A DNA stretch of 64,000 bases from Medicago truncatula (taxonomy: Eukaryota; Streptophyta; Magnoliopsida; Fabales; Fabaceae). The notes beneath the pieces are model-generated. The model was not told the origin of the DNA. It searched no databases and worked only from the letters and a program-made list of their open reading frames with translations. The position numbers and the translations under genes were made by a program. Location of the stretch: contig NC_053048.1 in the NCBI RefSeq assembly GCF_003473485.1, positions 23,615,255 to 23,679,254 on the forward strand. The letters are read 5' to 3'. Positions 54,486-64,000 of the stretch are shown here, in pieces; positions within the stretch are counted from its first letter, which is position 1, and each line of letters starts with the position of its first letter.

Positions 54486-55004
54486 TTGTAAATGGTTTAT
54501 CATTTATGTTGAGTATAACTTGTATATAGACACAAGCTAGGCAAAGGGCGAGAAAATTGGGTGTTAAACAATGTGGAGTTCAATTGCAATGTGATAGTCA
54601 ATGTGCCATTTATTTGGCAAACATTGAGGTGTATGATGCCCAAACCAAACATATTGATGTGAGGTATCACACATTAGAGATTTACTTACACCTTGATACA
54701 TATTACATGAAAAAGTTCATACTTTAGAAAATATAGTTGATGTATTGACCAACTTACTCATTAGTAACAAATTGAAGCACCGCTTGGACTTACATGTTTC
54801 AAACACTACATATATTTTATGATGTTTCTTGTAATAAGAAATGGTTGGTGGTGACGCTTAATTTCTTAGTGATGTCTTTGCATGATTTGGAAGGAAGACA
54901 AGCATAATCCAATTCTAGGTCATATAAAGTAAAAATAAAATTCAAGGAAAACACAAGACGTATTTTATCAAACTCAATAAAAGATTCTTTTCTTATTATG
55001 CACA
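54486..55004. other. 3' flank of HMA copy 5
   Basis: Counterpart of 49805-50341. No gene seen. Confidence 0.5.
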
Positions 55005-56009
55005 TCAAACATAGTAGTAATTTTGAAAATATCGTGGTTGAGTCATCTGATAATAAAATGGATAGGTGTCAAAGTATTGAAGTGGAATAACTTCATTTGT
55101 ATTTGTTGAATCCTTCTTCTTATCTTTTAAAGGTCCAATCGATACTATTTCAGTTTGACACAACTTTCTTAGCTTGCACACTGCCTTTACTGGATCAATA
55201 TCCCCCGATAATGTCAATTTCTTCTCTTTCGAGTCTATTGCTACTGATTCAACCCCTGCAAAATAGAAAGAAAAAAAATGAATCATTTGTGTTAGATGGG
55301 TTTGTCTTTTTATTTACACAAAGGTCAAATTAAATTAGTTTTATTCTTGAATGACGAAGTTCAAATACTATTTGAAATAGTTATAAAATAACTCTGACTG
55401 TCATCGTTATTAATAATAATTTTTCCTTGTCATCGTTATTAATAATAATTTTTCCTTGTTTAAGTTTTTTTTAATAAAGTTAGATTGTGTTAGAAATGGA
55501 CCTTATCAAATTAATGTAACTTATAGTCATATTATATCATCGAAAATTAAAATCAATCATGATGGTATCGTAAGTGAAGATGATAAAAGATTTCCGCAAC
55601 ATTTGATGTTTAGTTGCCGATTTTCTAATTGTATGTCAACGGTAGTTAACTACCGCTAAAATTTTTTGGTCATTTCCATCTGTAACTTACTAGTCATGTA
55701 ATTTAGCCACATTACATAGCAGTGGTACTTATATGATATATGAAATTCAATATATACCTGGAAGGCTAGATGCTGTCTTCATAACTTTTTGCTTGATTCT
55801 ATCATTATAAAAGTCCACTTTCAACAACACTTTCTGTTAAAAAAAGTAAATCAAAGAATTAAAATCCAGCAATTACTACCATTCTAAAATATAAAAGGAT
55901 GCAAAAAAAAGGGATAACAACAACATAATTCATGCATGAAAACATAGTAAATTAAATGAGAAAAATGAAGAAGAAGAAAGGATTTCAAGATTCAAATTCT
56001 CACCTTCAT
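55005..56009 (-). CDS. HMA-domain protein, HIPP family, copy 5 (110 aa)
   Basis: Exons 56009-56004 (ATGAAG, donor GTGAGA rather than GTCAGA), 55833-55758 and 55255-55005, GT-AG, 333 nt in total. Product: HMA fold with GVESVAIDSKEKKLTLSGD and DPVKAVCKLRKLCQTEIVSI, ending RYFQNYYYV. It differs from copies 2 and 4 at several positions (AVC, DKKKDS, FDTYPF, TQPRYF), so it is an older split. No CxxC and no CaaX. TATA at 56161-56171. A 20-bp phrase (GGAATTATAG) is repeated in its leader at about 56060 and 56088. Confidence 0.8.
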
Positions 56010-56630
56010 AGTTGTTGGAGTTTGTGCGAGCTGATTAGGAATTATAGATGACAAGTGCAAAGGAATTATAGAGGAGCAAGTTTTGAAGGAATTATAGTTG
56101 TTGGAGTGAAGTGTTTTTTAGCAATGAAGTGGTGATGAAGTAAAGATGAGAATTGGTAACTATATATATAAGGTTTGATAGGAAGACTTAAAAGACCGTC
56201 AAGTCAACTAGTCAATTGAAAAAATGTTTCTTTTTCTTCAAAAGCATTAGTAACCGTGTGAATGTTAGTTTGAATCATCATGAAAGTTCCTTCACAACGT
56301 ACAAATTAAAAGAGTGAATCAGTCAAATAATAGTAAAAGTTTTGCAATCATTGAAGTTGTTTACTTTTTGCTCCGTGGCTGCATCTCATAGTATATAAAC
56401 AAATGAAACACACGCTTTAATTGGTTAGGTGGGAAATAGTACAATACAATTAATTGGTTAGATAGAAAATAATGGAAAAATAAAAAAACAAGCTTCGTTG
56501 AGAGCTTTCATGTAAGATTTCATTGTGCATTAGCAGCTTACCATGATTAACATAAATAAAATGATACTATGAGATGACTAAATTTTATAGATTTGATTAG
56601 AAACTAGTTAAAAACCCGTGAGCTTGGGTT
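56010..56630. other. 5' flank of HMA copy 5
   Basis: Promoter and distal flank, homologous to 32788-33389. No gene. Confidence 0.5.
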
Positions 56631-56812
56631 CAGGGTCTGCCTTAAAATTTTTGGTGTCCTGGACGAAACTATAAATTGTGCCCCTTTAATTATTCAAATA
56701 TTTTTCTTCTTGCATTTTTTATTGTAAAATATTAATTTATAATCAAAGTTATCTAAAAATATTTTTTCAATTGAATTAATTAAAGTGAATTATATATATA
56801 TATATATATATA
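56631..56812. mobile_element. hAT-type MITE, truncated copy in unit 5
   Basis: Left end CAGGGTCTGCC after CTTGGGTT. It stops in (TA)n at 56790-56812, which runs straight into TTTTACTCGTGTTTCTCAGC, the sequence found at 36772 in the unit of copy 2. Confidence 0.75.
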
Positions 56813-57401
56813 TTTTACTCGTGTTTCTCAGCATAACCAAATGTATCAACAACAATTCTCTATTATGTTTAAGTGTGAGTGGTTTGTCAAAAATCTGTTA
56901 AAAACAAGGGAAAGGTTAACTTATGCCCTTTGTGCATAAGTTAAGAAGTCAAATGTAGAAAGTTTTTCTTGAAACTTGTGCATTCAATATCTTAAAAGTT
57001 TCAAAAGTTATACTTTTAATATAATTTTTTTTTTAATTTCGATTTTAAACTCCTTAACTTATGCCCTAAGGACATAAGTTAACATGACTCAAAAAATAAT
57101 GGGATAAATGTTGATTGTATAAGGGTGATATCTTATGTCTTCAAGTTTTGTGTAAATATACCATATCTCTCCATCTCTCTTTTAGTGGTGGGTAATTTAA
57201 TTTTTGAAAACCACATTGGAAATTATAACTTTCTGATTCATGTTTGCATTCAAGAAAACTATCATGATTTAAAAGATTTTAGAATCTATTATTTTCACAT
57301 AATAAATACATTTAAAGATCTTACCTTCATTCAGGGCGATCGATAGTAAGTAGAAATAACAATCCTCCAAATCTCAATTTGTGCCTTTCCCATTCGTTCT
57401 T
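56813..57401. other. Duplicated unit sequence, unit 5
   Basis: Counterpart of 36772-37366, ending with target site TTCGTTCTT at 57393-57401. No gene seen. Confidence 0.5.
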
Positions 57402-58153
57402 GAAAATTGCTTTTCTGACATAGAATACTTTCTATTGACACAAGTAAATGACGCTTTTACCCCCAACGGCAGTTATGTGCCGTTAGGCAATGCACCGGTA
57501 GCTAACAATCGTTGGCCTTCCAGCGGCAGTTAACTGTCGTTGTGTTCGTGATATATCCAAGTCAGTAGCCAGACACTCACTCACTCCATCATTTTCACCA
57601 TCTTTCTCTCAAATTTTCACTCACTCTCTCTAAAAAAATTCTACCAAATCATCCAAAATTTCTTCCACTAAATCACAAGTAAGTTATCACTTATGCTATT
57701 GTCATACATTTTAGTTAGTATATGTGTTTATATGTTTATAATTTTAGTTGTTGTTTAATTATTAAATTTTAAATTTTTGTTTTTAATATAGTTATGTTGT
57801 AGATATGAAATGCTATTAACATATCTTATGAATATCTCTTATAATGAAGTTATATTGCTTGAATTTATATTATTTTTTTTCGAATTTTATAAATTTTTTA
57901 GGGTTTGAATATTTGTTTATAATATAGTTATGTTGTAGATCTGAAATGCTATTAACATATATTATGAATACCTGTTATAATGAAGTTATATTGCATAAAT
58001 TTATATTTTATTTTTGAATTTTATAAATTTTTTAGGGTTTGTTTAGGATTTTTAGAGTTTATGTCAAATTTTCACTACAAGTGTTTGAATGAGTTTTTCA
58101 TTGATTAGTTTTAATTTCTAATTGTTTAGATTTGAAACAATGGTCGGGTGGAT
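57402..58153 (+). mobile_element. Mutator-like element, second copy, cut by an Athila insertion
   Basis: The same element at the same target site as 37367. It carries the left TIR, the 5' UTR intron and the first codons of the ORF (ATG at 58140, MVGWI). The LTR at 58154 interrupts it four codons later. Only a few percent diverged from the first copy in the TIR. Confidence 0.85.
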
Positions 58154-59373
58154 TGATGAGTCATTTATAGACTATTTTAATATGCTTTTTAGTTTAGTTT
58201 TATTTAGATTTTATATGATTTTATATTAGTATTATTTCCTTTTTAGGATAGTTTACTTTAAATTGAATTTTATTATGTTTCAAGAAAGAATATTGGATGG
58301 ATTGAGTCTTGAAGCAAAAGAAAGGGACTTGGAGCCGATTGGACGCAAAAATATGAAGATTGAGAGACAAAAATATGTCTCCCACAAGTCAGAAGCTTGG
58401 CACGGCCCGTGCTAGCCTTGGCACGGCCGTGCCACCATCCAGAGTGCCTTTTGCTGCTTTTGCTTAGATTTTAAGCTACTCTATTTTTAGCCCAAATGTA
58501 ATAGCTTAGATTCTAAGTCGATCAAATGCTATAAATAGAGTAGCCATCCATCACAAATATTCATCTTTACTTGGAATACACAATAAGTGACAATTGCTTT
58601 TCGAATTAAAGTTCTTTTCTTTTCCTTTACTTTCTTGTCATTTACTTTTATGCTTTCTCTCTTCTCCCCCATGTCTATGATGAACATGAGCGAGTAGACT
58701 TCTCCTTGTCTTGGGATTGTTGGATAAGTCTAAATGACATAATCCTAATCAAACCAAGCTCTAAGCCTTAATCTTATGTAACCCTAATTTCTTATCTGAA
58801 TTCACCGTCTTAACATGGATCAACCATTATCAAACCGTGGAAACGAAAGTGGAGGGTTTGATAATTGTTTATCCATTATTCCAAATATCAATTCATAAAA
58901 CGAAAGTGGAGCTTTGATATTCGAACAAGTGAATTCAGACAAGGATTGCAAAGTCAGCGAAATAGGCTTTGCAATCTTTGAGACATATAATTTCGATCTT
59001 CAAGGGAACTAATAACAATCAAGTCAGCGAAATAGGCTTGGTTGTTAGAGGAACCAAAATCTAATAGTAATCAAGTCAGCGAAATAGACTTGGTTGCTAG
59101 AGGAACATAAGATAAACTGTCTTGAGAAATTAGGTCTAACATAACATTATAAGCTTATAGTTTTGGTTTGAGAAGGACTTGTCATTTAGAGGAAACCAAC
59201 GATCCCAAGACTCTTTTTATTATTATCTTTCAAACGCTTGAAAACCCCCAACTTACAATTCTCTTCTCTTCTAATCATCTCTAAAGGTTAATTAAATTGA
59301 ACTACTCCCTGTCGGAACGATACTCTTTTATACTACTTCGGTAAGACCGTGCACTTGCGGTTTTATCTCATCA
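58154..59373 (+). mobile_element. 5' LTR of an Athila-type element (1220 bp)
   Basis: Starts TGATGAGTCATTTATAG and ends GCGGTTTTATCTCATCA, so the termini TGATGAG/CTCATCA are inverted. It contains a triple AAGTCAGCGAAATAG(G/A)CTT phrase (about 58950-59090) and a GGCACGGCC(C)GTGC palindrome near 58430. Same family as the minus-strand LTR at 17340. The possible 5-bp target is TGGAT (58149-58153); the other side is off the window. Confidence 0.88.
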
Positions 59374-59379
59374 AGTTTT

Positions 59380-59397
59380 TGGTGCCGCTGCCGGGGA
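59380..59397 (+). other. Primer-binding site, aspartate tRNA type
   Basis: TGGTGCCGCTGCCGGGGA, six bases after the LTR end, is nearly complementary to the 3' end of plant tRNA-Asp, the usual primer of Athila elements. Two bases deviate from the common form. Confidence 0.8.
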
Positions 59398-59516
59398 GTA
59401 AACTAATTTGATTAACTCTTTCTTTGTGATTAGAACTCTTTTCTCTCCCCTCTTCTTCCCTTCTTCTCTCTTTTCCTACACTTGACTTTTTGGGTAGCAT
59501 AAAGATAATAGATAAC

Positions 59517-60905
59517 ATGGCTAAGGAACGCACTCTTAAGGAGTATTCGATCCCTTCTTCGGATGAGCCATGCACTATTATAGTTTACCCAACGGTTCAA
59601 GGTAGCAACTTCAAAATAAAACCTGCACTACTAATTCTGGTACAACAAAACCAGTTCTCTGGATCACCTTCCGAAGATCCAAATTTACATATCTCAACCT
59701 TTTGGAGACTTAGTGTAACTTGCAAAGACGACCAAGAAACCGTCAGGCTACATCTCTTCCCTTTTTCTCTAAAAGATAGGGCCAACAATTGGTTCAACTC
59801 TTTAAAGCCCGGTTCCATCACCTCATGGGACCAACTAAGGCGAGAATTCCTTTGCCGTTTCTTTCCCCCATCTAAAACCGCCCAACTTAGGGGAAAGCTT
59901 TACCAATTTACTCAAAAGAACGGGGAATCTCTTTTCGATGTGTGGGAGTGTTTTAAAGAAATACTTAGACGTTGTCCCCATCACGGTCTAGAAAAATGGT
60001 TAATCATCCACACCTTTTATAATGGTCTAACATCTAGCACTAAATTGACTATTGATGCAGCTGCAGGTGGTGCCCTAATGAACAAAGACTTCACGATAGC
60101 TTACGCGTTGATTGAGGACATGGCTCTAAACCTTTTCCAATGGACAGAAGAAAAAGCAATCATCGATCCTTCACCCTCTAAAAAAGAGGCAGGTATGGAT
60201 GAAACCTCTTCCATTGACTATCTATCTACCAAGGTGAATGCGTTATCTCAAAGACTTGATCGCATGAGCACTTGTGCTAGCACACCTACCTTCTCACCTC
60301 CTTGTGAAGCATGTGGCCTATCTAGTCATTCTAGCACCGATTGCAACCTAAGTAGTGTTGAGCAGTTAAACTTTGTTCAGAATTGCCAAAGAGTTGTTCA
60401 AAAATCTCACATTGAACTTTTAATGGAAAACTATTTTCTTAAACAATCCGAACAGCTCCAAGAGCTCAAGGATCAAACTAGACTTTTGAACAACTCTCTT
60501 GCTACTCTCACAACAAAGATAGACTCCATCTCCTCTCACAACAAAACTTCTGAAACTCAGCTCTCCCAGGTAGTTCGTAAGGTTGACCACCCCAATAAAA
60601 TGAATGCTGTTACACTTAGGAGTGGTAAGCCACTCGAAGACCCCATAAGGAGAACCAAAACCGATGACAGTGAGAAAGAGATCTGCGAACCACCATCTAG
60701 GGAAACCAGGGCAGAAAGAGAAGAACCACGAGTTGAGGAAAACACACCACCTCCCTTTAAACCAAAAATTCCCTTCCCACAAAGGTTTGCCAAATCAAAG
60801 CTAGATGAGCAATTCAAAAAGTTCATAGAAATGATGAACAAGATATATATTGATGTGCCTTTTACCGAAGTCCTAACCCAAATGCCTACATATGCTAAAT
60901 TTTGA
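59517..60905 (+). CDS. Athila-type gag (frame ends in a frameshift)
   Basis: From ATG 59517 (MAKERTLKEYSIPSSDEP) about 460 residues. The gag core spans roughly residues 60-190 (RANNWFNSLKPGSITSWDQL, LYQFTQKNGESLFDVWECF, HGLEKWLIIHTFYNGL). A Cys/His patch (CEACGLSSHSSTDC) resembles a zinc knuckle, and a Lys/Glu/Pro-rich tail leads towards protease. The frame stays open upstream of 59517 without ATG. TGA at 60903-60905 follows a T run in which one base appears lost; the protease frame continues one base over, so the Gag-Pol fusion is broken. Confidence 0.85.
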   Translation: MAKERTLKEYSIPSSDEPCTIIVYPTVQGSNFKIKPALLILVQQNQFSGSPSEDPNLHISTFWRLSVTCKDDQETVRLHLFPFSLKDRANNWFNSLKPGSITSWDQLRREFLCRFFPPSKTAQLRGKLYQFTQKNGESLFDVWECFKEILRRCPHHGLEKWLIIHTFYNGLTSSTKLTIDAAAGGALMNKDFTIAYALIEDMALNLFQWTEEKAIIDPSPSKKEAGMDETSSIDYLSTKVNALSQRLDRMSTCASTPTFSPPCEACGLSSHSSTDCNLSSVEQLNFVQNCQRVVQKSHIELLMENYFLKQSEQLQELKDQTRLLNNSLATLTTKIDSISSHNKTSETQLSQVVRKVDHPNKMNAVTLRSGKPLEDPIRRTKTDDSEKEICEPPSRETRAEREEPRVEENTPPPFKPKIPFPQRFAKSKLDEQFKKFIEMMNKIYIDVPFTEVLTQMPTYAKF

Positions 60906-63900
60906 AAGAAATCCTTTCTAAAACAAGAAAGATTGAGGAAGGTGAGACGGTTAACCTTACGGAAGAATGTAGTGCCATCATCCAAAATAAATTGCCACCA
61001 AAGCTTAAAGATCTAGGCAGTTTTTTCATACCTTGTGTCATAGGGTCGGAAGTTGTGAAGAAAGCTATGTGTGATCTAGGAGCCAGTGTCAGCCTAATGT
61101 CTTTATCCCTTTATGAGAGGTTGGGAATAGGGGAACTTAAATGAACAAGGATGACCCTACAACTAGCGGACCGTTCTGTTAAGTATCCAGCTGGAATCAT
61201 AGAATATGTCCCCGTTAAGGTAGGAGAGGTATACATCCCCGCTGATTTTGTTGTAATGGAAATGGAGGAAGACAATCAAGTACCAATTCTTTTAGGAAGA
61301 CCTTTCCTTGCTACTGCAGGAGCTATCATTGATGTAAAAAAGGGTAAGCTTGCCTTTAATGTCAGTAAGGAGACTGTTGAATTTGAACTTGCTAAACTAA
61401 TGAAAAGTCCTTCCATTAAGGACTCTTGTTGCATGGTAGATATAATCGATCATTGCGTGAAAGAGTGCTCTTTAGCATCAACTATACATGATGGTTTGGA
61501 AGTATGCTTAGTAAACAATGTAGGTACAAAACTAGAAGGGGAGGCAAAAGCTTATGAAGAGCTGTTGGATAGAACTCCTCCAATGAAAGGTCTAAGTGTG
61601 GAGGAGTTAGTGAAAGAAGAACCAGTACTTCTACCCAAGGAAGCACCGAAAGTAGAACTTAAAACACTTCCATCAAATCTAAGGTATGAATTCTTGGGTC
61701 CTAACTCTACCTATCCTGTTATTGTAAATGCAAGTCTCGATGAAGTAGAAACTGAAAAGTTGCTTTATGTCCTCAAGAAATATCCTAAAGCTATAGGGTA
61801 CACCATTGACGACATTAAAGGAATAAATCCTTCATTATGCATGCATAGGATACTTCTTTAAGAAGACTATAAACCCTCCATTGAACATCAAAGAAGGCTG
61901 AATCCTAATATGAAAGAAGTTGTGAAAAAAGAAGTCTTAAAACTCCTAGATGCAGGTGTTATTTATCCAATTTCTGACTCCAAATGGGTTAGCCCCGTGC
62001 AAGTTGTACCAAAAAAGGGTGGTCTCACAGTTATTAAAAATGATAAGAATGAATCCATTGCCACTAGGACCGTCACCGGTTGGAGAATGTGTATTGATTA
62101 TAGGAAGCTTAATAAAGCAACCCGTAAAGATCACTTCCCTCTCCCTTTTATAGACCAAATGTTGGAAAGGTTAGCTAAGCATTCACATTTTTGCTACTTA
62201 GATGGTTATTCTGGATTTTTCCAAATACCGATTCACCCTAATGACCAAGAAAAGACAACTTTTACGTGCCCCTTCGGGACCTTTGCCTATAGAAGAATGC
62301 CTTTTGGTCTCTGTAATGCCCCTGCTACTTTTCAAAGATGCATGATGTCTATTTTTTCTGACTTTGTTGAAAAGATAATGGAAGTCTTTATGGATGATTT
62401 TTCTGTGCATGGATCTAGTTTTGATGATTGTTTGACTAACCTTGAAAAAGTTTTGGAAAGATGTGAACAGGTGAACCTAGTCTTAAATTGGGAGAAATGT
62501 CACTTCATGGTAAGAGAAGGAATTTTCCTAGGACACTTGGTCTCTGACAGAGGTATAGAGGTAGACAAAGCAAAAATCGAAATTATTGAAAAAATGCTAC
62601 CTCCCACCTCAGTCAAAGAAATTCGAAGTTTCCTAGGACATGCAGGGTTCTACCGCCGTTTCATTAAAGATTTTTCATCAATCACTAAACCACAAACAAG
62701 TCTGCTTCTCAAGGATGCAGACTTTGTCTTTGATGATGCTTGTTTGCAGGCATTTTGCAGGTTGAAAGAAGCACTAATTACTGCCCCAATCATACAACCA
62801 CCAGATTGGAACTTGCCTTTTTGAAATAATGTGTGATGCAAGCGACTATGCGGTTGGAGCAGTGTTAGGTCAAAGAAAGGAAAAAAAGATGCATGCCATA
62901 TACTACGCCAGTAAGACCCTAGATGGGGCACAGGTAACTATGCCACAACAGAAAAAGAATTGCTAGCAGTTGTCTACGCCATTGACAAATTTCGGCAATA
63001 CTTGGTGGGATCAAAAATCATTGTTTACACAGATCACTCGGCCATAAAATACTTGCTAAACAAAAAAGATGCCAAACCGAGATTGATCCGATGGATTTTG
63101 CTCCTCCAAGAATTTGACCTTGAAATAAAAGATAAAAAGGGCGTAGAAAATGTTGTCGCTGACCACTTGTCCCGACTTCGGGAGACCAATGAAGATGAGT
63201 TACCCTTGGATGATTCATTCTCGGATGACCAACTCTTCTTATTGGCACAAACTGACGCACCTTGGTATGCAGATTTTGTTAATTTTCTTGCAGCAGGAGT
63301 ACTACCGCCTGAGTTAAGCTACCAACAAAAGAAGAAATTCTTCAATGATCTCAAGCACTACTATTGGGATGAGCCCTACCTCTTCAGAAGAGGCTCAGAT
63401 GGGATTTTCAGGAGATGCATTCCTGAAAACGAGGTAAGTAGTATTCTAACTCATTGCCACTCCTCTTCTTATGGCGGCCACGCCAGTACACAAAAGACTT
63501 CTTTCAAAATTCTTCATTCTGGTTTCTGGTGGCCATCACTTTTCAAAGATGTGCATCTCTTTATCTCTAAATGTGACAAATGTCAACGCACCGGTAGCAT
63601 TACTAAAAGAAATGAAATGCCTTTGAACAACATCCTTGAAGTAGAAATTTTTGATGTTTGGGGTATTGATTTTATGGGACCATTCCCCTCCTCTTTTGGG
63701 AATCAATACATATTAGTAGCCGTTGACTATGTGTCCAAATGGGTTGAAGCTATTGCCTCCCCCACTAATGATGCACAGGTTGTTATAAAACTGTTTAAAA
63801 AGGTCATTTTCCCTAGGTTCGGAGTGCCACGAGTTGTGATAAGCGATGGAGGGTCTCACTTCATTTCAAGACATTTTGAAAAACTTTTGCAAAAACTTGG

Positions 63901-64000
63901 AGTGAGGCATAAAATTGCGACACCTTATCACCCCCCAAACTAGCGGACAAGTGGAGGTCTCAAATAGACAAATCAAAGCTATCCTTGAAAAAACTGTTTC
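60906..64000 (+). pseudogene. Athila-type pol: protease, RT, RNase H, integrase, with multiple breaks
   Basis: Order: protease with CDLGASVSLMSL (about 61070), RT with WRMCIDYRKLNKATRKDHFP (about 62080) and FMDD (about 62390), RNase H ([20 protein letters not shown]), then integrase with an HHCC finger ([10 protein letters not shown]...CDKCQ), DFMGPF and SDGGSHF; the last catalytic Glu lies at the window edge. Breaks seen: TGA 61142-61144, TAA 61859-61861, frameshifts near 62820 (T run), 62935 and 63931-63936 (C run). The chain is otherwise full length, so the damage is point-like. Confidence 0.9.

Noticed and set aside
1..64000. CRISPR arrays, operons, rRNA or tRNA genes
   Set aside because: No spaced short-repeat array, no cloverleaf with conserved boxes, no rRNA core sequence noticed; the DNA is plant nuclear.

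Overview
The window is repeat-dense, AT-rich eukaryotic nuclear DNA from a flowering plant. It looks like a legume of the Medicago/Trifolium/Pisum type: it holds an Ogre-like Ty3/gypsy element with a second upstream ORF, an arginine-tRNA primer site and a pro/RT intron, plus Athila and Tekay-type elements, legume-style MITEs, and genes with GT-AG introns. The species cannot be fixed without a database search.

Layout. 1-10052: the 5' part of an Ogre/Tat element on the minus strand (5' LTR, PBS, DUF7745-type ORF1, gag-pro, intron, start of RT; the rest lies off the left edge). 10053-16963: an AT minisatellite, then a Tekay/Del-type element on the plus strand. Its pol runs straight into its own 3' LTR, with the integrase deleted, and it is followed by the tail of another LTR. 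17340-19277: the 3' end of an Athila-type element on the minus strand. 19278-57400: the gene-bearing part, an array of duplicated units. Two units (about 19.3-27.0 kb and 28.0-33.3 kb) pair a plus-strand exonuclease-fold gene with a convergent minus-strand HMA-domain gene of the HIPP family. The HMA gene then recurs three more times (41.6, 50.3 and 55.0 kb). Copies 1, 2, 4 and 5 have complete exon structures, copy 3 is cut down to its last exon, and the second exonuclease copy is a pseudogene.

The array is marked by insertions that can be read as a history: Stowaway MITEs, a Helitron inside one of them, a hAT MITE with 8-bp target duplication, Mutator-type elements with 9-bp target duplications (one with its empty site preserved in a paralogous unit), TIR/palindrome elements, a decayed LINE and a decayed Helitron helicase with an intact-looking 3' end. 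57402-64000: a second copy of the Mutator element, cut at its start codon by a plus-strand Athila-type element whose gag-pol carries several stops and frameshifts and leaves the window in integrase.

Best candidates for host function are the four complete HMA genes and exonuclease copy 1. Both families have lost the residues that define their activity: the exonuclease has lost three of five DEDDy residues, and the HMA proteins have lost CxxC and the C-terminal isoprenylation box. They are nevertheless maintained as open reading frames. Everything else is transposon-derived or unrecognised AT-rich sequence.
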